The notes beneath the pieces are model-generated. The model had not been told where the DNA came from. It worked only from the letters and a program-made list of their open reading frames with translations, and ran no database searches. DNA of 64,000 nt. It comes from Rotaria sp. Silwood1 (lineage: Eukaryota > Rotifera > Eurotatoria > Philodinida > Philodinidae). This document shows positions 1-12,142 of this stretch, piece by piece. Numbering within the stretch: position 1 is the stretch's first letter; each line of letters opens with the position of its first letter. Made by a program: the position numbers and the translations under genes. Location of the stretch: positions 1,612,318 to 1,676,317 of the forward strand of contig CAJNOP010000025.1 of assembly GCA_905250075.1 (NCBI GenBank), read 5' to 3'.

Positions 1-572
1 GGTTTTTAAAGGCATCGACTTAACTACTTGAGAAAAACTAGATTAATTTATCCTATAATATACAGTTCGATGCGTTTTCATCTCATTTTGCCAATGGTGA
101 AAATCGCCACTCTCTATCTTGTTTCTATCGAAAGAAAGTTATTCAAAAAATATCCACTGGACTTCTTTTTTGAAATAAAGATTAGTTTACGATTTGTATA
201 ATCCAGTTCAGAATGACATAATTAAAAGTATGTCTTTTATATCAAGGATTTCTACATAATAGAATTCCAATCATTACTGCAGTCATTTATTAGGACATTG
301 TAAAACATTTATTACTATAGTTAATGTTGAAAATGCATGTTGCTCAACAATATGAAGTGTACCAACTTTTTATAGAATTCCGAGTTGTTAGAATAGTTAA
401 TTAGAAGAATTATTCTAAATAACTTTCCGCTTGGATTGAAATTCATGTAATCCTACATTCTTTTTTCTTGCTCGACAAATTCAATAGAAACTAGATACAA
501 TTAGAACTTCGTTATGTATTTTGATCTTGTGTTTTACTTTTAAAACAACATTGTATATCATTTTCTCTATAG
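1..572. other. Non-coding, probably intron of the DUF3883 gene
   Basis: AT-rich sequence without a convincing ORF. It ends in a good acceptor (TTTTCTCTATAG) before the first visible exon, so it is best read as the 3' part of a long intron whose upstream exon lies outside the window. Confidence 0.5.
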
Positions 573-1186
573 ATGATTTAATTTCTCGATTTGATAATAT
601 TCGTTCTGGTGCCTTATCAGCAATCATTGATACACCCTATGAAACTATTGAACAACATACTAAACATGTGAATATCGAAGATCTAACTCATCAAGTACTT
701 GATAATCGAAATTCAACAATTGGTTCGGATCAAGAATCTTTGGAAAAAGTTGGTCGATGGGGTAATATATATATTTTTCTTATTTAAATTTATCAAAAAT
801 TTCTAATTAATCTTACAGGTGAACAATGGGTTAATGAATATCTTCATGCTAAATATCATGATAAAATTCAATTGAATGAAATTGAAATTGTATGGCTTAA
901 TGAAAAATTAGAACAAGGAAAACCATATGATTTTATTTTAAAAAATCTTAAAACGAATATAATAACATATATTGAAGTAAAAAGTACTTTAAGTAATAAT
1001 CGTCAATTAATACCAATAACATATAATGAATTACAATATTGTTGTTCATTGTCAGATATAAATCAACATTTTCAAATCTATCGTATTTATAATACTGGTC
1101 AAGTAAAAAAAGTTAAATTACGTATTGTTGAAAATGTTGAAGAAAAATTACGTAAACATGATTTAGAATTGTTTTTGTTAATTTGA
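573..1186 (+). CDS. 3' end of DUF3883 (NO VEIN-like) protein
   Basis: Two exons are visible: 573-761 and 819-1186 (stop TGA at 1184). They are joined by a 57-bp GT/AG intron and continue in frame. The joined protein contains GRWGEQWVNEYL, then PYDFIL and YIEVKST, then an NE-rich segment and a short C-terminus. This order (G..GE, PYD, EVK, then a helix) matches the DUF3883 domain at the C-terminus of plant NO VEIN and large sacsin/NO VEIN-like proteins, which has a PD-(D/E)xK nuclease-like fold. The D of PYD and the EVK triad would be the active-site positions; activity is inferred, not shown. The 5' part lies outside the window or beyond the intron that starts the window. An AATAAA lies near 1215, and the next gene starts only 78 bp downstream. 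Confidence 0.75.
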
Positions 1187-1263
1187 TACGTTTTTTTTTT
1201 CTGTTTTTTGTTAAAATAAAAAAAACAAATGTTCTTTAAAATCTTTATTTATTTACATTGAAG

Positions 1264-4200
1264 ATGATTGTCTGTTATCGACGATTATTTTCTGCTTTAA
1301 CAAAAAATCATAATCAAGCATTTTTAATTAATTTAGCATCATATCGTATTGTAAGTTAATAAAAACAAAAAAAAAACAAATATTTTATTTTTATTTTTTT
1401 TGAAATAAATTGATTTAAAATAATAAAATAGAATCCTATTGAAACACACAATCAAATAACTGTACCACATTCAATGATTAAAAATATTGAACGACAACGA
1501 GCTAAGAAAATCTATAAAAAAGAACAAGAAGAAGATCCACCTGGAGTAAGTTTATTTGTAAGAATATCACTTATATATATATATAAACTTTTTTATAGGA
1601 TCGATCACAACCACCAGTAATTGCATGTAAACGTACTGAGTTTAATCATTATCCAGGTAATTTATAATCTATGAATTCTTGTAAGAATAGCTGTTAGCAC
1701 AATCCATGCAGGATTAAATTGTGAAATACTAGTTCATCATCTTTTTAATTAATCCTCAAGAAATGTAACAAGAATCTAGTTCATATCGTATAAAAGGACT
1801 TTATTCATATACTATCTTTGATTCAATATCAATAGCGTCTGTGATATTTTATGTTGCAAAGGGGAAGGGATACTATGCATCTAGACGGACATTAGGCTAA
1901 AAATGAAAATCGTTATGTCATCCGGAAAATTACTATCTGATAAAATAAAACTGTTTAATTTTTTTGCCTATGGTGTTATACGAACGAATGGTTCTCGTAA
2001 CATTCTCAGGCATTTTTCGTCGAAAAATGTTTTTCTCTACGTCATATTCAATGATTTTTGAGCAAAGAAATACGTTCCAGAGTAAGAAAGTGGCATGTTC
2101 ATTTGCCGTATGAAAAATGTACACTGTAGACACGTTTAAGACATATTTGTCACGTTCATGATTTGCCGCTACTAAAAGATGTACATCTATTTCTAGAGCT
2201 AGGATATCGTAGGGAGCTCAAGAACTCCACACCAAACTGACTTTTTGTCTAGAATTATAACGAGTATTAACTATAGGAAAAATATTGAACTATGGAATCT
2301 AATACTCAGCGATACTTCACATCGCAAGTCAGCCGAAAGGCAAAGAAATTCTTTCTTCAAATCTCTATTCTATATACTTCAACAATCCTTGTGGATTACG
2401 TTTTGCAAAAAAGAAGTTGAAGATATTCTTTCACAGAGTAAAATAATCTTAGATGCACTAGATTACACATTATAATATGTAACAAATACATAAATCGCAA
2501 ATTTTGAAAGATATTGTTAAAATCTTCTTGTTGATACTGAAAATAATTCGTTCATCATTCTTAATTTAATTCTGCTTACACATTCCATTGAAAAAAACTG
2601 GATTCATTACATTTTAATAGATAGAAAATGTTCTTTTTTGTTTTTTCTTAAAGGTCGTCAATATCGACAGATGACTGAAAAACATGTTGCTTCCGGTGCT
2701 TGGCAACATCGATTATCAAAAGGTGACTTTTTTACTATTGATCAACATTTTAAAAATCCATCATGGACTCAATCAACTGTTCAAACATTTGAACAACTTA
2801 ATTGTAAACCAGAACTTATAGAAATCCTTAAAAAAGCAAATATTCATAATCCAACTTCCACTCAATCACGTGTTATACCAGAATTACGAACAGGTCATCA
2901 TATGATTGTCGCTGCTGAAACTGGTAAGAAACGAAAATTTATAATTATTCTACATAGATTTATTTTTTCTTTTCTTTTGGAAAGGTGGTGGAAAAACATT
3001 AGCATATCTTGTACCTCTTATTGAATCACTTCTTCATTGGAAATCATCAAAACGTTTAATACAAATGGAAAATGCACCATTTGCAATTATTCTTGCACCA
3101 ACTCGAGAATTAGTCACTCAGATTGAAGTGAGAGAAAGATAAGAAATGTATTTTCTTTTTTTCTAAAAGGAGAATTTTCTTTTTAGAACATGTTACAAGT
3201 ATTTAATCAATTAAATGTTCGAACACGAAGTTTAATCGGAATCAATACAGATAAAGTAACTGATTTTCTTTTACGAGGAAATTACTGCAAGTTAAGAAAT
3301 TTACAGAAAATTCAAAGTACAGAATTTCGATCTGAAACTTTCCTTATACAGATTTCATGACTCTTATAGTTACCTGAATGTTAAAAATAAAACGAATGCT
3401 TTTCTCCAGATAAAGAGTGTTACAGAAATATCCTCAAAGTACCACATGTAATGAAAATCGACTTTCCTGGAAAAATAGCTATGTCGAGAAAAACAACCAT
3501 TCATTTTGATTGTGACTTTCAAGGGTATCCACCCCTCTTTTGAACCATTAGTAGTAAAAAAAAATATTGAAAAGAAGGTCTTTATGAATTTTTGAAGAGA
3601 TCTTCAAAAAACATCGGACTTGCTATGAACCGAAGCCATAAGCAAGCTCGATGGTTTTTAAAGGTCGTTCAAAAACTGCTAAAGACTACCTTTTAAAATT
3701 TTTTCGTCCAACATAGGTCCGATCATTTTCAATAATGTACCTGTAGTTAGTGTTTTAGCCCAATAGACTTCACATCGAAATTTTTTACTTTGAGTTTTTG
3801 ATAATTCTAGTAAAATAACCATAACTCGGAAAGAGAAACATGTGAACCTTTTCCTAATCTAACTAAATTCTAATTTGAAAAAAAAATATATCAGTGCAAG
3901 GCATCTGAATGGTTGGCAGTGATTTTCTCGTTAGTTTTTTTTTTTTTGCATATTCAAATGGTTTTTATTTTCGATAGGATCCTCTTAATTTTACTCTTGG
4001 TGAAGTTGATATTATTATTGCTACACCCGGTATTCTATTACGACTTTTAAGACAAGGTAAATCTTGGTTTTATCGTTGTATTTTCCTCTATTCTTATTCG
4101 ATCTAGATGAACATTTTGGTATTGAACGACGTTTAATCGGTAGTAATCTTCGACATGTAATCGTTGATGAAGCTGATACTCTACTTGACATCACATTTAG

Positions 4201-5665
4201 TCCTGCTGTTGTTGAAATTATTCGACGTTTAGAAGTAAATGATGAATATATTTAAAAAAAACTATAAAATAAAAATATATGAAATTACAATATAGATTGA
4301 TGTACAACCAATAAATGATCTTGAACAGAATGCTTCACCAGCTGTTCAACTTATTTTTGTTTCTGCTACAATACCTACAACGACTGAAGAAAGTCTGAAA
4401 GAATTAATTAGTGTTCGTATTGATATAAATAATATTATCAAACAATTGTATTTAGTTTTGTTTTCCTTCATAGGCTGATCAAATTAATAAAATGTTAACT
4501 CCATCTGTACATCGTATTATGCCACATGTTCCTCAAAAATTCTATCGTATTGGTAATCAACAAAAACTTGGTTCGTTATTAAAATTTGATAATTCTTAAT
4601 TTTTTAGTATTTATTATTATAGGTCTTCTATTAAAACTAGTCAAATATGATTTAGAAAAGAAACATCCTTGTTTAATATTTTGTAATAAAACAAAAACAG
4701 TAAAATTTCTTCAACAATTCTTTCGTGATCAACGTATTGAGATTCTTGTTATGCATAGTCAAATGACTGATACAGTAAGTTCTTCATCTCTTATAATGAT
4801 TTAAAAAAAGAAAAAGATCATGAGAATTTGATAATAAAGTTTTTTTTTGCAAGTAGATGTTCGAAAACTTATCATAGTGACTGTCAACACAGTTATTATT
4901 TATATTGTGTTTGACAAATAATGAAAATATTGAGCATAATTTCCTGAATCAATTTGATTGTCGTTCGATTTTTTTTGTCATTTCAATTTTTCTAAATTCT
5001 TATTTATTCGAAATCACTAAAAAACAATCAGTTTTTGCAGTATTTTTTTTCTTAGATGTTAGGTGAGCGTCTAGTTATTTTCAAGACTTGAATTAGTTTT
5101 CGCTTACAGAATTTTTTTTTTTATTATTTCGTAGAAACGTACAAAAAGTCTCGAACAATTTCGAAATGGTGAGAATAATATAATGTGTGCTACTGATATT
5201 ATTTCACGCGGTGTTGATACTTATTGGGTAAGATTTTATAATACTTTTTTCTTTAAATATTTAATAGTTTATTTATTTAGGTTGAACATGTAATTCAATT
5301 TGATTTTCCACGTTTTATGTCGGATTATATTCATCGTACTGGTCGTGTTGGTCGTATTGGTTCAAAAAATCCAGGCAAAGTATCAAGTTTTGTTAGTCGA
5401 CCATATGAAGTAACTCTTGCTCAAAAAATCGAAGTAATATTAGAAAAAAAAAAAAGTTGAAATAAAATATTTTCAATTATTTAACATATTTCTTTTCTAC
5501 AAGGTTACTGCTCGTATGAATAAAAAGCTAAGTGGAGTAAATAATGATATTAAAAACCAATTAGCTTTGCATGCACAACAACGTGAACAAAGACAAGAAA
5601 AATTAGATAATCGAAAAGTACGAGAAGAACTTTGTAAAGACGTTATTCGTTCAGCTATGGTTTAA
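1264..5665 (+). CDS. DDX28: DEAD-box RNA helicase, DDX28-like (mitochondrial)
   Basis: Fourteen exons: 1264-1350, 1432-1545, 1599-1656, 2654-2923, 2985-3127, 3187-3255, 3978-4056, 4107-4234, 4296-4412, 4474-4570, 4623-4774, 5135-5227, 5281-5433, 5504-5665. They sum to 573 residues; human DDX28 has 540. Motifs in order: Q-motif region (PTSTQSRVIP), motif I AETGGGKT split by an intron, Ia APTRELV, Ib TPGILL, motif II VDEAD, motif III VSAT, motif V SRGVD, motif VI HRTGRVGR. The basic N-terminus (MIVCYRRLFSALTK) is compatible with mitochondrial import. PHVPQKFYRI after motif III is the feature that suggests DDX28, a mitoribosome large-subunit assembly factor; another DEAD-box paralogue remains possible. 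Two donors are GTTCGT rather than GTAAGT. Introns 3 (1657-2653) and 6 (3256-3977) are long and hold no gene. AATAAA lies near 5698. Confidence 0.78.
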
Positions 5666-5713
5666 ATACTACATAATAGATGTATTGTTATCATCAATAA
5701 AATAAAACATATA

Positions 5714-8700
5714 TTAAGATTGTTTATTTATATTTTCATTATTTAATTCAATAACAGATGATACTGATGAATGCATAGATGCATTTGAATTAGATCGATG
5801 TGGTTCACTAAATGAATATTTCATAGGTGTTGGTGGTTTTTGTATATTTGTTGATTGATCAAAATCATTATTTATATCTTTTTCTTGATCATTTGGTATT
5901 ATTGGTGTACTATTAACTGATGAAGATCTTTTTGTTGAACTTGTCAATATTTTATTTTCATATTCATCATTATGATTATTATGTATATCACCAATAGAAA
6001 GATTATTTGCAAAAGAATCAATTGTATGTGCAACTTTTGAATAACGTAATTGACCAGGTGTTATTGGTCGATGAAGAACAGGATCATTTGTTGATGAACT
6101 TTGTAATATATTATTATAAGATGTTTGAAAATTTGTTATTTTTTGAGAAGCATAATGTTCAATAATTAATTTTTCACCACTTAATTCTTTATCTGATGGA
6201 CGTAATTTATCACCAAGATCTAAATCAGCTTCCATAATATCTTGATCTTCCTATATAATTAAAACAAAAAAAAAAGAAAATTTTCAATTAAAAAGTTATT
6301 TTAAATATTAAATTATACATCATCATTATCTTGTTCATTATCTGATGTTTGTCGATTATCTTGATCACCACCTTTATATAGAAGATTAAGTAAAAATTCT
6401 AATTGACCTTTTGTTTCAGAATTTGTTTTTTCTGTTTGAATAATAGATCGAAGACGATTATCAAGATTCTATTTATACAAAAATTTATCTATAAAATTTA
6501 ATATTTAAATGAAAATAAAAACAACTTACAAGTTGCATAGCTTTATCACGTATAGATTTTAAAGTTAATATTGAATATAATGAAGAATTCACATATGGTC
6601 GAGTCTATTTATATAAAATATATTTTTGATAAATATATATTATAAATAGACAATATACTTCATGATTTGGATGAGTTAATAGAGCTGAAAGTACAGTTAT
6701 AGCTTGTTCAGCTATAGCAGTACATTTTTTACGACCATTTGTACGTAAACATAAATTCATCAATAAAGCAACTCCATACTCTAGATATATATATCAATAC
6801 AAAAAAAATTAGAAAAATTGAAATCTCGAAAAAACATCAAAACGAAAAAAGACAAAACATATTGAAATTTTCAAATTATTTGCAATATCTATTATGATAT
6901 GTTAACATAAAAACTAACACAAGAAAAATATTTACCAAGAGTATAATCAGATAGACGATCTGTTTTGCTTAATAATGGTATTAACCATTTAATTGCATTT
7001 TGATTGATAAGTAAAGATTGTACAGATCGTCTAAAAAAAAAAACCAAAAAATAAAATTTAAAACAATAATCTTCATTATAAATATTTCTATACTTAAGAC
7101 TAAGTTTTTGTAATGCTGCTAATAAATGTTGTTTAATAAGTGTATCTGATGTTTCTGACATAGCTGCTTTTTGCATACAAATAATTAATGATTCATTTGG
7201 TGATAAATAATTTCGACCTTTTTTTTAAATTTAATTTTCATTTAGAAAAAAAATCAATAAAAATTATATTTTTCTATTACCTTTTCTTAATGAAGCAATT
7301 GTATTAATTAAACGAGCCCATTCTTCTTTAACATAATATGTATCACCACCAGTTGTTGATGATAATTGTTTAATAATTTTTGTTTGTTGATCAAGATCAG
7401 AACGACAACCAAGTAAATCACAACCAATAAAACATTCAAGTGTTTTTTCACGTTTAAAATCTGTTTTAGCTTTTGTTAATTTCCAACGAAGTGCTTGAAG
7501 TAAAAGTGCTTTTTCACGTGAACTAGTTGATATATGTACAATATCTCGTTTTATTTTACTATAATCTAATTTTTCTGTTAATGGATCATCCATTCTATAA
7601 TAAAAAGAATATTGATTTCAATAAAAACGAATTATTCAATCAGCTTCTTTTTTTTTTTTCTTATTAAACATATTGTCGAATATGTAAATGTTTCACTTGA
7701 ATACTAATAAAATATTATAGAGATAGAATGGCTAATCTATGAGTGATTATTACGAGAATATTTTATTTGAATATCCTATTGATTGATATTTCAAAAATTT
7801 TCTACGACAATATATTATTACCCTAATCGAGCAGAATCTGGCATAGTAAACATGGATTCATGTATTCGTGCTAGACCAAGTCGTGCACATACATTATCAA
7901 TATATTTATTTGTAATAGTTCGTCCTACAACAGCTTGTTGTAATGTTTCAACTAATTCCATTGTAATACCTTTCAAACAATAACAAGTAGAAAGAACATA
8001 ATTTATTTGAATGTAACTTACTAATTAAATTACAATAATCTGTACTTATATGTTTAATTTGTCTATTTGTTTCTCTATTTCGATATTTAAGTTCTTCATT
8101 TTCATTATTTATTTGTGATAATAAATGTGATGCACGTTCACCATTTTCTAATAATTCAAGAAGACTTGGTAATGGTCGATTGGAAAAAATCCAATCAAGA
8201 AAATTTGATACTTTTGTATGTAATTGTATAGACCATTTATCCTAATTCAAAAAAAAAAATAAACAAATAAGAAAAAGAATTCAAAAACAAACTGAAAATA
8301 ATTCTTGAAACGAAGCATTTTTTTCTGGTTCTGTAACATATGGTAAAGCAAATAAAGATAATATATCACTTGTTTGTGATATAGCTTGACCTTTAATGGA
8401 TTCGATATATAGTTTAAATTCGTACATATTTTCTTGAGCTAGTTTTTCATTCTTAATAATCATAAACATATATATTAAAAAAATAAATCGAAATAAAATA
8501 CTTTATTTGATATATTTGAACGTAAATAATAAATAGCAAAATGAGCATAAATTAAAAATTCAAGTGATTTTAATGATGGATCATTATCAATAATATTTAA
8601 TGGGATATGTTCAGACCAAAGTTGAAAAAATTCTTCTCGATTTCCATTATTTAGATATTTTAATAAATTTTCCTAATGATACAAAAAGAAAAGAAAAACA

Positions 8701-8914
8701 AATCTATATATATATATATTCAATGATAATATACTTTGATAGTTTGATATTTTTCTTTTTCTTTTTCATATAAATTTCCTTTAACTATTTTATTAATTGG
8801 TTCTTTACGATTTTCTCGTTCTTTTGAAAATGTATCAACTGTATTTGTATAACCTTTATAATCGAGATATTCATTTATAAAATCATTTATACGAAAATCA
8901 ATTGATTGAGACAT
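5714..8914 (-). CDS. ARMC9: ARMC9, LisH/armadillo ciliary protein
   Basis: Twelve exons on the minus strand: 8735-8914, 8502-8672, 8293-8451, 8022-8241, 7822-7969, 7281-7594, 7094-7217, 6936-7030, 6659-6780, 6530-6604, 6319-6468, 5714-6250. They total 764 residues, close to vertebrate ARMC9. The N-terminus is a LisH motif (NDFINEYLDYKGYTNTVDTF). Further matches to ARMC9 are FFQLWSEHIP, SLFALPYVTEPEKNASFQEL, the armadillo segment YGVALLMNLCLRTNGRKKC, MEADLDLGDKL, ELSGEKL and LHRPITPGQ. The C-terminal 100 residues are Ser/Asn-rich and probably disordered. ARMC9 acts at the basal body and ciliary base with TOGARAM1 and is a human Joubert syndrome gene. The start ATG lies 305 bp from the ATG of the divergent gene, so the two probably share a promoter. 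Confidence 0.9.
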
Positions 8915-9219
8915 CTCGTTATTGTTAATACGAGATTTTTTTTCGATTGTTTAATCCCTAGGAAAGTTTTGCGCTCGGTTACTATAACAATACCTCTATA
9001 GATTTTCTAACATAGGGACATCTATATAATAAAAATTTAATTAATTTTTACAAAAATTTCAAATTAAACATGTATTAATAATTGAAATAAAAGAAAATTT
9101 CATATATTGAAAAGATTTTTTGATTAATTTTCACGCGCGTTATTCAATGGGACAAAGACCTTTGTTTCGACATAGTTTCGTTCGATCGATCATTAATCTC
9201 AAGTGACATTTTTCTAATT
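8915..9219. promoter_or_regulatory. Divergent promoter region, ARMC9 / 383-aa gene
   Basis: A 305-bp spacer between two head-to-head start codons. It contains GTTACTATAAC (8978-8988), which loosely resembles the paired half-sites of an RFX X-box used by ciliary genes, and CACGCGCG near 9132. No clear TATA box is assigned. The shared-promoter role follows from the geometry; the RFX site is speculative. Confidence 0.4.
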
Positions 9220-12142
9220 ATGCTTCGTCCACCGTCTGCCGTTCGTTCGAGGTATGTCTTTTGTTTGTTAGTGATATAACATCTCGTTATCAGTCTTTGT
9301 TTACAAGTTGATTATGAATTGTTGTATTTCTTTTTTAAGTGGTCTACGACCACCTGCACCAAGTGGTCTTCGACCACCGATGGCTTCATCTCATCCGCAG
9401 CATCTAATTCGACGAGCTGCACCGTAAATATTATTACGGGTTTTTTGTTTTTGCATACAATTTTGAACTTTTTTTGTCATATTTTAGTCAACCATCACCA
9501 GTTCAATATCAACAAGCAAAGTAAGATATTCATCTGCTTCAGTAGTCCTTAAGCTGATGTTTCTCCTTGTGAAAATGTTGTTGTGTCTATCGAAAATTAA
9601 AATACTTTCAAACAAAATAAACTGATAAGACAATCTATTTCGGTATCAAATCATTTTTCAACCGAGCCAATGTTTATTTGATGACTAATAGAAACGTGAA
9701 TAAAGTTTTTAATGAGATTAGTGCATTTGACAAATTGTAACTTTTTTTGTAGTATCTTCTGTTCTTAGATCTTGAATATTTTGAAATTCTTTTATGTATT
9801 TCATTCATAGAACAACTCATCGTCAAACAAGTCGTCCAACAATGAGTTCAACACGTGATCCACCTGTTCAATCACGACCGTAATGATTAAAATTTAATCA
9901 ATATTTTATCTTCATAGTTAATTTCTAGATCAATTTTTCCACGTAATCAAGCTCATACACCGATGCCATCAGCTGCTCGTCGTACATTAACTGGTATTTC
10001 ACGTCCATCGAATGTTCAGTAAGAAATATATTAGATATGAAAAATGATCCAGTTGTTTTTGTTTTTTTTTTTCGTATCTTTAGTAAACAACAAGAACAAT
10101 ATGGTGATGAAAATGCTGTACCAGGAAATTATTCAATCAAACAAGCATGCGAGTAAGATTTTTTGTTTTTTAAATTTAATTAATTAAAATTTGAAATTTC
10201 GTTATTTAGTCGTCTTGGTTATGATTATCGACATTTAATGGAAGAAAAACGACGCATTGGTTATACAGGACCAGGACTTAGTATATTCTTATTTTATTTC
10301 ATTTTGTTTTTTTACTATATGTGTATATTTTTAGTTGTTCCTGAACGAACTGAAGTTGATGAAATTCTTTTAAAACATATCGATGTTCCATTTGGTATTT
10401 GGTTATATAAATATGTTCGACTTTATGTAGGTTTTCTATGTTCTACAATGAATATCGGAGAGAAATAGAATCTATTAATCGTGCAAGTCTATTGACTACT
10501 TAAATTTTTTTCAGTCAGAACTATAAGCATGACGATTATTACTAATGATATATGAATATCTTGAAAAGCATTCAGATTTGAAACTTTGCATAGAAACACA
10601 CCTTAATGAGAATAGTCAATCGGCAAAAATATGTTTTTTTTTACATCGTTCATATATAACTCCATATTCTTGTTCAAGTCTGTCTCTGTGCTGAGTTTCA
10701 GATTGAAATTCGAAAATCAGTTTTCATGAATAGATTAAGACAGTGATTAACACAATACCATATAAATGTACTGTTTCCACAGCAATGAGCCCAAGGCCCG
10801 AACGCTTTTCAGAGTACTCATGACTCATTCGAATCGGCATGATTCACATAGCCCTAAAGTAATAGCGATTAAGTTGGACATGTAGATAGAGGTGACTGAA
10901 GAAAATTTGGACATCTCTCACAGACTTAACGCAAGAAGATAAAACCTTCTGTAGGATTGTTTTAAAGAAAAACTGAATATAACGAGAAAGGTATCATCTC
11001 GAAGCATGATCAAATGTATGTGAAAAAAATAAGCTGTTGTTATTATTATTTGAAAAATCGATTCCTTGTTATTCTAAATATTTCGGATATTAAGCATAAC
11101 TATTTAAGAAACTCGATTATGGGCACAATTATATCTAAGTTCCAAATTTTGACTAAATTGAATTATGAAACACTAAAGTTCTAGAGAATAGTAGAAATTT
11201 ATTTAATGATAGTGAATCTTTTTTTTTGTCACATAGAGATAATCTGAAAGAGAAACAACTTTCGACAACATTATGTTTTTGATACATAAAACAAAAAAAT
11301 CTACTAGTAAATCTTCAATACTTCATAATTCAGTTTAGTCAATATTATTACGAATAACATCTTTCATCACAGATATCTCGATCGGTTAAAAATCATAAAT
11401 CAAAGCACACGTTTTGATATTTTAATCACAAATGCATTACACTAACTGTTTTTTTTTGCTATCAATTTTAAATATAGCCTGGTGAACCATTAGCTGAAAA
11501 TTTAAATGAAAGACAATTTGTTCCTGAAAGATTAGATCAAAATGAAGTATTAAATGTTGTTCGACCAACAAATCGTAATCAACGACAAACAACACGTATT
11601 CTTGATGTAAGTTTAATATATTCTTCAACTAATCTAATCAATTTTTTTTTGTCTCTTAGTTATTTGGTGATAAAAGTAATACAATGGTACCTTCAACAGA
11701 AAATATAAATGAAGCAATAGCTAAATCTCAAATGCCACCACCACCGGTACCGCCACCCCTACTACCACCATCCAATGAATTTCGCTTTGCTCGTTCGACT
11801 ACAGTCTTAGCAATAAATGATGAAGTTACTCGATCACCACGTCGTTTACCACATCATAATAATAATAATCATCATCATTATCAACAACAACAATTACCAA
11901 CATCAATGTTAAAACGATCACAAACACAAATTTTAAGTGCAAAATTAGATAATGAATCATTTGATCGTGATGCACAAATAAGAATACGTGAATTGAAATG
12001 TTCAGCTATAGGACAAGAATTTATGGAACAATTAGAACGTCTTCGTTCAATTGATGATCCCGATTTATTTACAATTAAAATATCTATGTTTGACGCTGCT
12101 ATACAAAGAATTGAAAAAATTATTAGTATGCTTCATATTTGA
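9220..12142 (+). CDS. Unrecognised 383-aa protein, divergent from ARMC9
   Basis: Ten exons: 9220-9251, 9340-9423, 9488-9520, 9811-9879, 9929-10018, 10084-10152, 10210-10280, 10335-10426, 11478-11606, 11660-12142. Frame is continuous throughout. The N-terminal ~120 residues are basic and Pro/Arg/Ser-rich with a repeated GLRPPxPSGLRPP theme, as in microtubule-binding tails. The middle looks conserved and folded: YDYRHLMEEKRRIGYTGPGL, then VPERTEVDEILLKHIDVPFG and IWLYKYVRLY. A Pro-rich stretch (PPPPVPPPLLPP) and a His/Gln-rich low-complexity segment follow, then an amphipathic C-terminal helix (GQEFMEQLERLRSIDDPDLF). I cannot name the family. The divergent arrangement with ARMC9 hints at a centrosome/cilium role, which is inference only. 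Intron 8 (10427-11477) is about 1.05 kb and carries one copy of a diverged dispersed repeat. Confidence 0.7.
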
